Source: Manis javanica (lineage: Eukaryota; Chordata; Mammalia; Pholidota; Manidae). From it: a stretch of 64,000 nucleotides of DNA. The stretch lies in assembly GCF_040802235.1 (NCBI RefSeq), contig NC_133170.1, positions 4,417,001-4,481,000 of the forward strand, given 5' to 3'. The position numbers and the translations under genes were made by a program. The notes below the pieces were generated by a model that saw only the letters and a program-made list of their open reading frames with translations, searched no databases and was not told where the DNA came from. Below, piece by piece: positions 37,716-50,069 of the stretch. Position 1 is the first letter of the stretch, and each line of letters starts with the position of its first letter.

Positions 37716-37924
37716 CATTTGATGTTGTTAACTACTCTTGGTGTCTTGAAACAATCTATCCTTCAGGCATCTGGGAATCTGTCCTCTCTGAGCATTCCCC
37801 CACTTTTCTAGAAGATTCTTGGTCTGTTTTATAAGTTCATCATCATTTGTTCAAATCTCCAGTGTTGGTATTTCCTCACTGAATACCACTGAAAGGGGCT
37901 TTATTCTTGGCATTCTTCCCTTCT

Positions 37925-38090
37925 CACGTGAGATCAGTGGTTCTCAGTCTGTGTGTGCAGGGGAAACGGATGGAAAGGAGATGAAGGGGCTTCTGAGAAC
38001 TATCAGGGGAGCTTTGTTAAACTGCACACCTTGCATCCCTGACCTGCAGGAGATTCTAATATATCCTCCTTGGGGGCATGATGCTCTGTT
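37925..38090 (+). mobile_element. MER5-like hAT fragment
   Basis: Begins cagtggttctcagtctgtg and contains caggggagctttgttaaact and gcaggagattctaatatat. Diverged; right end uncertain. Confidence 0.45.
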
Positions 38091-39035
38091 TTAGCTTTTT
38101 GTGATAACCAGACTTTTTGGATTTATAAAACTTTGTGTTTAGTATTTCTTTGCTATTATGGCACACACACAAAAGCACATCTGAAAACGGTGGGTGTCGA
38201 GCAGAGAGTGAACCCTTCTCTTCCTTTCCCAACATTCCTTTCTTGGGTCATAAAAGTTGGTGCTTTCACCGACCGTTCTGACTTCTCAGGCAGGGCTAGA
38301 GGTTTTCATTCTCTATGGAGCCTCGCTTGAGGAGGTTGTGGGGAGGAAGCTGCCATTATTGTCTCCACCCATTTTTAGCTCCTTCCCAGGAGGAACATGA
38401 CTGGGAAAATTGGTGAGAGACTGATATGCATTGGCCCATGTTTCTCTAATAACCAAGTTAGTATATTAAAGATTATTGCCTGTAAATAATCTTATTACTT
38501 GGAGCTAATTCTTTCTCTCACTCTCTTTTCTCGGCTCTTGTGTACCTATGCATGCACACATGTGCACACACGTGTGCACACACACACACATCTTTGCAAT
38601 ACTATGAGCGTTCTAGCCTGTTATGAGTTAGTAAATGCCACTTGCCATACCCGCTATGAGAAACCTCTAATTCTCCCTGTTCTCTGCCTTTGCCAGGAAG
38701 TTTACATCCAAACTGTGCTGGGAGTTAGGGGACCCAGCACCATTCTCCTATGTAGGAATAGTGTGTGACCCAGCTGACGTCCAGTCCCTTTGCTCGAAAT
38801 CCCTGTGTGCCTGCGGAACAGTCCAGTTCCGAGAGGAGAAGCCAGGGAGCAGCCCTCGGCAGAGCAAAAATAAGATTGAAACATCAGATTGTATGTGTTT
38901 CTTTTCATTAAGACAATATAACTTCCTCCTTATGAGTTGTCTTTAGGTAACTGAAGACTATATATAGAACATTAAAACTCTCACTAGCATCCCTAATTGA
39001 GAAGAATTCACTTTTGACCACAAAAGCTGCATGAT
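38091..39035. other. Intergenic sequence with an AC-rich microsatellite
   Basis: A CA/TG-rich tract lies at about 38552-38591. Nothing else recognised. Confidence 0.6.
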
Positions 39036-39215
39036 GCAGTGTTTTTCAAATGTGGCTGACAATCCAGTAGGGTGTCAATCAATTAGATGACTGTAAGGAT
39101 TTTTTTTTTAATGAAATAGAAAAGAATAGAAAATTTCAGACTGCACTGGCGTCTGGGCAGGGGAGGGGCAGGATTTAAAAATCTCAGTGTGGCTAACAGT
39201 CCTAACCATGTATGA
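39036..39215. mobile_element. Old DNA transposon-like fragment
   Basis: Text such as cagtgtttttcaaatgtgg, ggtgtcaatcaattagatga and aatgaaatagaaaagaatag resembles a mammalian DNA transposon family that I cannot name with confidence. Confidence 0.35.
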
Positions 39216-39334
39216 CTTGGAGGCAGGATGGCAGGGATTCGAATCAGCTCTGTGACTGCACGATGCATCCCGGGTTACTGCTTACCTCTTAGTGTACTCT
39301 GCTGACTTTTTCCTTGTGCACGACCCTGGGGGTT

Positions 39335-39432
39335 AAAGGCATGGGTCTTGGAGTTCAAATCCAAGGCAAGCTACTTTTCCTCTCTGACTCTCATTGGTGG
39401 AGATAATGACTGCACCTACCTCACAGCGTTTG
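39335..39432 (+). repeat. MIR fragment
   Basis: Contains catgggtcttggagttcaaa, tccaaggcaagctacttttc, ctctctgactctcattggtg and gcacctacctcacagcgttt. Confidence 0.6.
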
Positions 39433-39820
39433 TTAGAGGCCGAATCGTGCCCCCGACCCCAGATACAGGTGTGGAAGCTCTGGTCCCCAGTACCACAGAA
39501 TGTCACGGTATCTGGAGATAAGATCTTTAGGAGGCAATTAAGTTAAAGTGGGGTGATCAGGGTGCCCTGATCCACTCTGGCTGGTGTCTTTATGAGAGGA
39601 AATGAGGGCACACACGGAGACACCAGGGATATGAGCGCAGAGGGAGGACCATGTGGGGAGCAGGAAGGTGGCCATCAGCAAGCCAGGGAGAGAGACTCCA
39701 GGAGGACATCTGTCCGACTTTGATCTCAGACGTTTACCTCCCAGAACTGCGAGAAAATAAACGTGTACTGTTGAAGCCACCCAGGCTGTGGTATTTTGTT
39801 ACACAGCACTAATCAGAGTC
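39433..39820 (+). mobile_element. MaLR (MLT1-type) LTR
   Basis: Full-length MLT1-like order: gccgaatcgtgcccccgacc, agaatgtcacggtatctgga, ggctggtgtctttatgagag, cccagaactgcgagaaaata, gaagccacccaggctgtggt and attttgttacacagcac. Confidence 0.85.
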
Positions 39821-39904
39821 ATGCTGAAGGTCAGAAGCTAATATGTAAAGTGACTGGCACTGAGTCTCCATTGTTACTGTTTGCCCCAAAGTCAAGTTCT
39901 CTAT

Positions 39905-40065
39905 ATCTTCAATTCTTACAGCTTACTTCCTTCTTATAGATAATTATACTTACTTACTCTTTGCCCTTTTGGCTAATGTATGAGCCCCCAGAAAGGAGAT
40001 AGAAAAGAGAAAATGTTTGGAATGTATTAAGGGCTCACTAAATATCTACTGAGTTGATGAAGGTC
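39905..40065 (+). repeat. L2-like 3' fragment
   Basis: Diverged L2 terminus: aatgtatgagcccccagaaa and ggctcactaaatatctactg with gttgatgaa. Confidence 0.45.
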
Positions 40066-41264
40066 TCATGACCAATGTTGGTGGTCTGCCAAATTACTTG
40101 CTAAAATGGGCCAATTTCTTCTTTCACACCCATCTCTGGATTCATGTCCCATATATTTTTAAAAACACATGTGAGGATTTAATGCAAATTACAGATCTAA
40201 ATCTTATTTTTCTACTTACAAAAAGAGGTTGCAAGAGGAACAAAGGGAACAGTGACAGAGTATGGTGACCGAGCTTTGGTAACCACAGAACACACATCGG
40301 GGGTGGGGCGTCAAGAATGGCTCACAGAGGTGGAGACACTTGGGCTGTAGGGGCCCCTCCCATTCTTGGGTGCAGACAGTTTTTACCTCTACAACAGGAG
40401 AGCATTCCAGACAGGATGAAGCAGGGTCAAAGTCACCCACGGAAAATTCCCAGTCCCGCTCCAGAAACACAGGCGCCATGCATCTACTTATGTCCAGGTC
40501 CTAGAGCTTCCGTGAGAGGACATGATCCTGTGTGTGGCTGAGGTCCTCCAGAGATTCCGCTGAGATTTATATTCTCAAGTATGAATTTGGAAGATGAAAA
40601 GGCACTTGTCTGAAGCAGGAGCTCTGTTCCCTCTGTTTTCTACTTGAGGACATTGTGGAGCCCAAGAGGTACAAGCACAGTCCCTTTGGCCTGGGTTTGC
40701 AGCCGGGCGCTGAAGTCCTGGGTAAGGTTCAGCAGGGACAAAGCAATGTGACCTACTGAGGTAAAACAAGCCAAACACACTACTAATAAGGTAGTGATCT
40801 GACTCATCCCTTAGGGAAGACAGGAGGCCTTGGAAATATCAGTGTAGGGTGTTGAAAGAATCCGTTTGGTCCAAAGAATTAATAAAATGCCAGTCATTTT
40901 TAGGAGGGAAGCACATTGTGAAACAGGAAGCTTGCCTTGTTTAATTTCTTTACCAGGCTTCTTGTGTCTGAGGCAGTGAACAGAAGTTATGGGTCAAGAA
41001 ACCATCAAGATGACTTAACAAATCTGGAGAAGGTGAGAGAACACATAAGTAGAGCAAGATAGGAGGTAGTGTAGCTGTTAGGCGAGAAAATGCCTGTGAC
41101 TGTTTAGTCTGAAGACATGAAAGAAGGAGGAGCGGAAGCCCACAGCATGATGCCAGGCCCACACAGGCACACGCAGACTTCCTCACCGGATCACTGAGTG
41201 TTAGAAGGGAGGGGGCAGACTTGACGGGACCTCGGGACTGCGTGGAATGCAGAGGTCATGCTAA
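40066..41264. other. Intergenic sequence
   Basis: Nothing recognisable on either strand; moderate GC, short unsupported open frames only. Confidence 0.6.
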
Positions 41265-41395
41265 TCTAGCCCCTTTATTAAAAACTAGGAAATTGAAGCC
41301 GAGAGAAGTGAGGTGACTTTCTCAAGGACACCCTGCTGGTCATAGAAATGCTGAAACTAGGCCTTATTTCTCTATCCAGCCACCTCTTCTGACTC
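41265..41395 (-). repeat. MIR fragment, inverted
   Basis: Reverse-complement MIR-like text: ggaaattgaagccgagagaa, gtgaggtgactttctcaagg, ggtcatagaaatgctgaaac. Confidence 0.5.
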
Positions 41396-41689
41396 TTTTT
41401 AGAGGCCCATGTGGCACCCTGGCTGGCAGACGATGCTTACCCTGGGATCCCTCCCCGGCCTGTTCAACACATGCTCTTTTTGCAGTCCTGAGTCAGACTG
41501 CAGCAATTTATTGTGTCTGAGGAAGTGGCTTATTCCAAGGTGAAAAGAGCAGTAACTGTGGATTTCTGCTGGGCACTCTTGAAGAGAAAAAGTCCTAAAT
41601 CAAGGAGTCCAATGTTTATATCACCACTCTTGTGATGTGAGAGATAATGAGAGCTGTCCAGGACTTTCTAAAACTATACAACCTAGGTA

Positions 41690-42100
41690 CCAACTGAGTC
41701 ATGTTAAAAAACAGGGCAACAGGCTCAAAATGGGGTCACTTATGCTAAGGCCATGACACCAAAATGAGATTTAGAGTTTTATCTCTTCCAGAAATGGAAC
41801 CTTAAACCATTCAGTCCGAAATCACCTGGTCAGCATTAGTAAGGTAATCTGCCTGATAGACCCCTGCCATCACCTAAATGAAAGCAACCTTTCAATAACC
41901 AATCTACTTTCTGGCTCAGGACAATTTCCTTGTTCTTCTTGCTTCTGCCTATAAAATCTCTTGCTTTCTATAGCTTTTCAGAGCTCCTTTCTATTCACTA
42001 GATTGGATGCTGCCTGATTCATGAATTACTGAATAAAATTAGATCTTTAAAATTTACTCAGTTGAATTTTTTTAATTTTGGTGGCAGCAGTGGGATCTGA
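41690..42100 (+). mobile_element. Retroviral LTR-like 3' part with following leader
   Basis: A stretch with the order expected of R-U5 in a gammaretrovirus-like LTR: cctataaaatctcttgcttt, an AATAAA signal at 42032-42037, then ttttggtggcagcagtggg right after, as seen at LTR/primer-site junctions. The sequence to about 43080 may be a decayed internal region. Family not assigned; no intact gene. Confidence 0.5.
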
Positions 42101-43169
42101 AAGTTCAGAGACAAAGAGAAGCAGAAGTGCAAGTACCTGCTGAACCCTTTGAACCATTTTGAAGAGTAGTGGGTAAATCGTCTAAAATCTGAGTTCCATT
42201 TTTTGTATCCACACTCTCTACTCTTATTGGCTGTCCAGTCTCAGGTAAACACTGTGCTAGACTGACAGGAGGCTCTAAACAGGGTACCAGTCCTTAGCCC
42301 TTGGTTACGATATGGTCACAGGCCAGGGCTTAGTGGGTCAGCTTGAGCTGGCAGATGATTCCACCCGGAACTCTAGTTCCTAGCCCTTGGCCAGTCCACA
42401 GTATCATGTCTTTGGTTACAATAGTATCTACATTTTGGTTTCTTCAGTTACTGTTTGTTTCCACTGATGTGCATATGAGGTGAAGGAAAAATAGATCTAT
42501 TGTTAATGGGAATCTCAGAAGCCAACACTGCAAAACTGCAAGCACTTAGAAGCTGTTAGAGCACTCACCACCTAAATCTCAGACTCCCATGCTAAGGAAA
42601 GATGGTCATGCAATGGGTTAGATCAACACTAAGTCATGAGCCAACCTCAAGAAAATTTCCATGCAATGTGGTACACTGTAAAATGCCACAAAGTCCCCAG
42701 TGCAGAGTACATTCCTCTTAGGCATTAATTGGTTCTGAGACTCAAGGCTTAACTAAAGACATAGGATTCTCAAGTTTCAAAGACATGTGTTCTTCACCTT
42801 CTAGCACACCTGCTTATTTCTAAGGACTATGGTCCTGGAAGCTGTAAATATCTACAGTAATGGCAAAACTGTACTAAACAAGTGCACTTGAAAGTAAGGG
42901 TTCCCAAATGAAACAAACAGAACAAGGTCCTATTTTAACTAGCATGTAGAAACCTCCAAGAGGTGTCAAGATTCCAAAATAGATTCACTGAAAAAGGCTA
43001 ATGGAAAATTAGACACCAGAAGTACCCCAAACGAATGACTATACGACTGACACAACTCCTACTGCCCCCATCTACCCTCCTTTACCTGAGTATTCATCAC
43101 AGTGTCCTAATCCTGCCTTTCTGCTCTGAATAAACTGTTAAGCAGTCACCTTATTGCTGGGCAGCTGTG

Positions 43170-43800
43170 TCTGGGAAGGTCCCTCCTTGCACACCAGGTG
43201 AAGCCTCAACCTGATGGGGGAGAGTTCTTGACTCTGAACAAGAAAGAATTCTCCAGCAGGTTGGATGAGTGTAAGTAAGAAAGAACTCATTAAAGCAAGA
43301 GTACCAGGGAAAGTAGGTGCCTTGCAGGCAGCTGAGCCCAGAAAAGTGCAGAGGGAAACAAGGAAAGTTGGCTGAACTCCTTCTTGGCCTAGGGCACACT
43401 CCCTTGCCAACTCCTGACGCCAGGGTCACCTGGCGTCCTGTGTCTGCTTGGATCTGTAAGATGTGGGACCTGGTCCCTACCACGCCAGGATCTGGGGGAG
43501 CTGTGGCGCACAGGATGAGTGAGATTCTCTTCCGAGAACTTCCCAAAGAAAGGAGATTTTTAGGCAGGCTACTAAAAGAAGATTGAGCAACTGCAGTTCC
43601 GCCCGGGTCACCGGGCCACGGGACCTCGCAGGCCCGAATCAGAGCTCTCAGCAGCCCCTCCCTACTTACCAGGAGTAAAGTGGAGACAGAGTGAGGACTT
43701 GGAAATAGAACGAAATAGCAGAGAGACAACAAAGATGCTTACCACTGGAACAGGGCAGAGACAAAATGCAGTAAATTGAGCAAGAAGAATTTTTTATTTA
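43170..43800 (-). mobile_element. LTR-like segment, minus orientation
   Basis: Read on the minus strand it has an A-rich polyadenylation-like AAATAAAAA near 43791-43800 followed by LTR-like GC-rich sequence to about 43170. A 193-codon minus frame (43151-43732) runs through it without similarity to any protein I recognise. It is opposite in orientation to its neighbours, so the block is a mosaic. Confidence 0.4.
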
Positions 43801-44949
43801 AGGCAAAGAGTACACCCTCAAAGGAAGAGGAGAGCGGGCAGCCTCAGAGAGGAGGCACCCTGAAAGGGTGGGGATTCTGTCTTTAAGGCTTTCAAGAATG
43901 GACCAAAGGGCAGCCGTCTGCCTTATTGGGCATAGGCCTGACTTGTGGTCTCATGATGTCTCTCTCCAGTGAAGGGCACTATGTCCTCACCCACAGTCAG
44001 TCTTCTAGATAATTCTGTAGGATATACTTAGGGAATTCATTGATCCAGTTCCTCTCTATGACAGTGGTTACCTTCAAGCACTATAAACATATTAGTTAAC
44101 ACTTCTGGCCTTGCCTTAGCTGCTGGCTAATTACCAAAGAATATGTTAGGAATCTTACCTCCCAAATGTCTGGTTTTTATAATGGAATCTTAGCCTTAAG
44201 ATGGAGCCCCTCCTGTTCTTACTATACTGTCTATATCTCAGGATTTTTCACGATAGGCAGGAAAAGTTAATCATGATGTTTGCCTCCTTTCCCTGCCCTC
44301 TATCAACCTTTTATAATAAGGCCATTCACAGATGCAGGAGGTCCCCTTCGGGTATCTTCCTCTTGGTGAAAGATCAAACTAAGGAACATAGTTAAACAAT
44401 TTCCTAAACCCAAGGTGGAGACCCAAAAGTTTTATGAAGAATTTAGTCTTCACTGGGGCCTGTGGCCCTGGGCTGGCAGATCTTTACCAGCTTGTGCACA
44501 TGCTGGTAGGACCTGGTGAATCCCAAAAATAAATGCAGGAAGCAGAATGGCATAACCACAAGCATGATATTCGTGAGCTTTGATCTCCAGCATGGTCCCC
44601 TCATGGACCAGAAAAAGCTCACAAAATAGCAACTGATCTCTAATTTATGTCTAGAGTCTTTTCTGACCACACTGATTAGACTGTTATTCAAAGCAGCAAA
44701 CAGAAGAAAGACGAATCCGTGGCAGACTGTAAAGCCCGTCTGGAGTCTCTCTTCCTACGGCATGAAGGAAGGGCACGGAAAGGTAGGCAGGCCCACACCT
44801 AAGGACAAATGTCCTATTTCCCCATCACTGTGGGATCTCTGAGACACTTATTGTTGACCAAGCCATTGTAGCCTTGGAAACAAAGGCTGTTGTCTCTGTA
44901 TCTTCTCCTAGAGTCAATGCTGGCCTTTAGTTTCCCCTGCACAGGGTCA

Positions 44950-45515
44950 TCTTCTAATAAAGCTACTCTCTGAAATGCTCATGGGCTGTGTGGAATGGAG
45001 GTGGGGGGGAGCAGAAATTGCCACTCCAGAATATGTCTCTTTGGCGTAAGGATTATTTTAGGCTGGTTATTTTTAAGGAACTGCAAACATACGAGAAGCT
45101 CAGAAAATGAAGCAAAATTACCCTTTTGTACATTTATAAGGGAAATCTCCATTTATAAGGCTGTCTCCCTCCTCATACCTGGAAGAAGGAGATGATTCAA
45201 TCTCTAGACATTTATCAGTGGAGGAGGCAGGGAGTTAACTCTGCATAACAACGAACCCCTGTTTACTGTGCATTTCCTGGTAACCTCCCATAACTGACTC
45301 CCCACCCCCAACATCTTTTGTCTTAAACTGAACATGGTATTGAAGGTGATGGTTTTAGCCATTTTGGGGAGTTAGTTTTCCTGGGTCTCTCCCATGTATA
45401 TAGGAGATAAAATGTTATTAAACTTTTGTTTGATTTCCTCCTGTTAATCTGTCTTATGTCAATTTAATTATTAAACTAATCAAAGAACCTAGAAGGGAAC
45501 CTTCCCTACAGAGGG
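44950..45515 (+). mobile_element. LTR-like segment, plus orientation
   Basis: Ends with a familiar endogenous-retrovirus LTR pattern: ggagataaaatgttattaaa, cctcctgttaatctgtctta, tgtcaatttaattattaaac and aaagaacctagaaggg. An AATAAA occurs at about 44956. Boundaries are estimates. Confidence 0.5.
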
Positions 45516-46639
45516 AGGGATAGAGAAGATGCTCACGGTTCCTAAAGCAGAGTTTACAATTCAAGCCCCAAAAGGAGAAATAAACCTAAGCAAATGCAAA
45601 CACTAGGGGAAGTATATCCAGTCACTGGGCCTAAGTATGTTTAAAGGGACAATGTGTTGAGAAATGAGCTCATCAATCCCTGGCACTGTTTAAAAGAATC
45701 TTGGCAGCATATCATTTCATTAAACAGAGCTTTAGGAAATCAATTATTACAGGCAAGCTTCTTTACTTTAAATACAGCCATGTACCCAGACTTTATTAGC
45801 AAGATTTCAAGCAAATACCCTTTTACTCTAACAACCTAAAAATTAAACAATGATCTCAACACTCAGGTTGGAGGTGAGTCCAAGGGCTTGTCTCTTCTGT
45901 CTCATACTGAAACCTTCCCAGAGAGGATCCCTTATTTTAAAATGTGCTGGAGCTTTTATCAAGAACTTAGAGTGTGAATTTTCTTGAATTGTGTACCTTA
46001 ACATTCTACTTGTTTCATTTTGAGTTTATAAATAGATGGTTATGCTAAAATTAGACTACCAAATAACTGTCCTATAAGAGTTTTGCTAATGCCAGAGACT
46101 TTAAAATCATAAGAAGCAAAAAATCATGAAATGGTACTGTCTTTAAGAGAAGCAAAGCGTGGATTGCACATAGCGTTTTTGGTAAAATGCATACACATTA
46201 AGCTGAACACTTATGAAGTGCTCAGTAAATATTTATTGAATGATAGCCAGTGTTTTGCCTTTTGGGAAGGAAGTGCCACTTAATGATAAGAATATGACCA
46301 TTTGAAAGTGGAAAATTTCAGGAACTTGAAGAAACAGCCAAATATCAGTAAGTTTTGAAATAGTTCTATCACACACGCAATCTATAAGTTGTCTCTTGCT
46401 TATGATAAACCTGCATTAGAAGGCTTTTGGAGAAGGATTCATATTTTCATCACTTTGTTTTTAAAACTTCAAGATATAGATAAAAGCAGTGGAACTAGTT
46501 TATTCTGCTTATTGTGCACCAGTAATGGTTTCAATAGGTTTTAAGTGGCACAAAGTGTTCTCCCCTGAAGGACCCATCCGTCTATAGATGGATTTTGTAA
46601 CATGGGAAGCACGTCGATAGAATGAAAAGAGCGCCAACT
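45516..46639. other. Intergenic sequence
   Basis: AT-rich. A short L2/MIR-like tail (gtgctcagtaaatatttatt) is visible near 46218; otherwise nothing recognised. Confidence 0.55.
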
Positions 46640-46830
46640 TGGGATTCTGACACCCTCGGGCATGAGTCAAGCACCATTTGTAGCTGCATGTGACCAGTGG
46701 CAAATAACTTTATGTGTTGGAGCCTCTCTTTTCTTATCTGAGAAATAGGGACAATAGAATTTACCTGTCAGGATCGTTATAAGGATTAGTGATAATATAT
46801 CTAAAATTCCTAACATATAAATGTGAAGTT
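46640..46830 (+). repeat. MIR SINE
   Basis: Contains a gctgcatgtgaccagtggca block, tctcttttcttatctgagaa, atagggacaatagaatttac and aggatcgttataaggattag, in MIR order. Confidence 0.75.
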
Positions 46831-48119
46831 AGAAAGGGCAATTATCAAAATTACAAAGAATATTAAAATACGAGAAAATGTTTAAAAATAAGACAAAATG
46901 AAGGAATAATCATTGATTTAAAAATAAAAAGATCCAAGACTACAATTCTGGATAAGGCGCATAATCTAGAATCTGAAGTAGTATTTTCTACTCAATATGC
47001 TGCTTTTTAATTTTCTATTTGTATAAAAAAAATGAAAGCTTGCAGAGAAGTTGAAGAGTAGAACAATGAACACCTGTGTCCCCTTCCCCTTGATTCAACA
47101 ATTAATAATATTTTGCTGCATTTGCTCTCTTCCTATTTCTGTTTCATACGACACACACATACTTTTTACCTTTTGGGAATAAATTGAAAATATCCTGACA
47201 ATTCATTCCTAAATAATACTTCAGTATGTCTTTCCTAAGAACAAGGACCTTTAACAAGCTCACTTCATTTTAATGCATCGATCGGGCAAAGTGGATGGAG
47301 ACAGAGGGTGACTGTTAACCCGAGATTCTTCCTGACTTGGAAATCTCCCCACTTTCTAGCTACCAATTTGAAATTATGGGCTTGGCAGACAATGGATTCT
47401 AAGAAACCCTGAAGGCTTATAAAGTAAAATGTTTTATGCAATAAGTGATTTTAAAATGACCAATTTTATTATTAAATAAGGGTTTTATCACCAGTAATAG
47501 TATTCATGAAAATATGTGCCCTTTTTTCTTTGAATAGCTAGAAGACTTTGTCAAATCATTTAAACTGTTGGCACTCCTGTATTTGTGTGTATCTATAAAA
47601 GTTACATGGAATCGTCAGGTGCAAGCGCGTTTCATGAGCCTGGCAGAGCGTGTGCTTTAATGGCAACACAGCTGCCCAAAGACATACATGGCTGTGTAGA
47701 CACATCCAAAAATCTGAAGGCCAATTTTCCAAACTTTATTACATGCTGCTGACTTTTCTCTAGTCTTTGCTCTGCCACTTCTCTGGGCAATAACTTCGTT
47801 GTGCCCAGTGAAGACGGTCACACGGTATCCATCCTGCCCAGAGAACCGTCTTATAGAAAGCTGCTTTCACAGTATTGTTCTTTCCCTCAGCCTAACCTTT
47901 CTATCAGGCCTTTTTCTTTTTACCTTTATGTGTGTGTGCACAATTGTGCGGATCCTATCTAAGGCAACTTTTCAACGTGCAAATTCATCTTTGTTAACAA
48001 TTTCCTCTCCCTTGAAATTCCTCAATTGCAGCTTTTACTCAATTATCACAGCATCTCATTCCCTCTGGCTTATTTTAGCCTTTGCCTTTTTCTTCTCTTT
48101 TTTCATGTGGACTAGCAAA
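46831..48119. other. Intergenic sequence
   Basis: AT-rich with nothing recognisable as a gene. A pattern near 47050-47200 (agaagttgaagagtagaaca, ttcaacaattaataatattt) may be an old repeat. Confidence 0.5.
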
Positions 48120-48430
48120 CCCCCATCACCACTAATTAGCTGGGTAACCTTGGGCACATTATCTGAAGCTTCCCAGACCTCAGTTTTTCCTCCTGGCAGC
48201 CAAGGCTGAGTGAGTTTTATATGCAAAGCCAAAACTGAGAGTCAGCTGTGCTTGAGGGAAATGGACTAAGGGGAATTCTGGGCTCAATCTGTCTGAAATC
48301 CAATCTCAACTAGTGTTTGGCGGCTGTGGGTGAGCTACTTAACTCTTCATACCTTGGTTTCTTATTTATAAAGCAGGCATGTTAATAAGAGTTCCTGCTT
48401 CACAATGTGGAGTTAATATTCTAACCCAGG
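48120..48430 (+). repeat. Two partial MIR copies in tandem
   Basis: First at about 48120-48200 (attagctgggtaaccttggg, cccagacctcagtttttcct). Second at about 48265-48430 (aattctgggctcaatctgtc, gtgagctacttaactcttca, atttataaagcaggcatg). Confidence 0.6.
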
Positions 48431-49027
48431 ACACTGTGATTGAAAAATTCAAGAGTCATACACAGAATACACCCACGTCAAGGAGACAAATGCCAGTAGC
48501 TCTGAGATGCATATGGGTGACAAAAAGCCAATGCAGACAAATGTCTGAAACTGACGAGCACATATCAACTGCCCATCAGAATAAACAACCAGGTGCACCT
48601 CCCCTTGCTACCCTTTTTCACATCTTCTGATCAAACCTACTTGGCATCAAAAGTCAATTGAGGTAAAATTCCTTAACATTATTTTTAAATTGCTGTTATT
48701 ACAGCAGCCTAAGTAACTGAAATTTAGTTGTATATTATGCCAGGTACATCACGTACTAAATTTATTTGAGTGATGTTTAGGGCTCAATCAAAATGTGTAT
48801 TGTTTCTAGACTCTCATTTTTGTCAAAATGAATTTCAAAGAGTTAAAAAAAAAAGGCTCTCATAAAAATAAACAGTGAGCCTCTTTCAAAGATAGTTAAT
48901 TGCTTAATCAGGGACAAGCAGGATGATAAAGCTGGTTCCAAAGAGGAAAGGAGACGAGTGTATGTTATATAATCAGTGGAAGAAAAAACACTGCAAAACA
49001 TTGCTAAGTTAGGTTTTAAATGTTGAT

Positions 49028-49347
49028 TGTGATGGTCTGAATGTTTGTGTTCCCCAAAATTCACATGTTGAAATCCTAACCCTGAAAAGTGATGGTCTGG
49101 AATGTTTGGGAGGTGCTGAAGTCAAGAGGGTGGAACCCTCATATACAGGAGCCATGTTTCATGAAAGCGGCTCCAGAGAGATCCTTAGTCCCTTCTGCCA
49201 TGTGACCCAGAAGAGCGCCCTCCCTGGACCACCTGGTACCCTGATCTCAGACTCCCACCTTCCAGAATTGTGAGAAATAAACTCTGTTGTTTATAAGCTA
49301 CCCAGCCTGTGGTATTTCGTTATAGTAGCCCAAATGGACTAAGACAC
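49028..49347 (+). mobile_element. MaLR LTR (MLT1/MST-type)
   Basis: Clear order: tggtctgaatgtttgtgttc, aaaattcacatgttgaaatc, ggaggtgctgaagtcaagag, ccagaattgtgagaaataaa, ctacccagcctgtggtattt and aatggactaagacac. Confidence 0.88.
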
Positions 49348-50069
49348 GGATTAATATTCTTCAGGGCATTAAAACGATAACTTTTGGGGTTGTCTTTTCT
49401 ACTAGAAAGACATCATTTCCTTCTCTACCAAACAAAAATAGTAATTGCAACTTAACAATCTTTGACAAAGTAATATCTACCCTTGCAGAGTCTGGGGCCC
49501 AGTTATCAATAAAGAGTAGGTCACACAAAAGCTGCAGTCTCTAAACACCCTTAAGCAGGTTGACTAGACAGTGCTTTAGTATGACAGTGAGGGCGCACTC
49601 AGGGACATTTTTGCAAAATCCTTAAGTCTGGGATAATTTTTCTCAATGGTTTCATTTTTACAAGTAAACTTTGGTAACAATTCACCATCAATTGAGTATT
49701 TCTTCTGAAAAAGAAGTAGGTAAGTATGGCTTATGATTTAGAGCTTCATATTTGATTATACTTAATTTGGGAATACAGTACATACATATAGAAAAGATTC
49801 AAGGATATTTACAAAGGTGTTTTTAAAATTTAACTTGATGAATTAAGAAGTTAGAATCAGTATAGCTTAATATAGCTACTCACAAAAACTAAAATCATGA
49901 TCTTTATACTTAAAATTTTACACACCAACTTTTTTTTTAAGAAATTGCAGAGCTTTAAAATGCATACCATGTACTATATATCTAAAAATCGGTATTTAAA
50001 GACCTTATTTCTGGGATCATTTCTACAATTTGTTACTAGAGAAGTTGCTCTTAATGCATAGAGCGTCCA
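49348..50069. other. Intergenic sequence
   Basis: AT-rich; nothing recognised. Confidence 0.55.

Noticed and set aside
43151-43732. A 193-codon minus-strand open frame
   Set aside because: It lies in LTR-like repeat sequence, has no recognisable domain and has no retroviral protein motifs.
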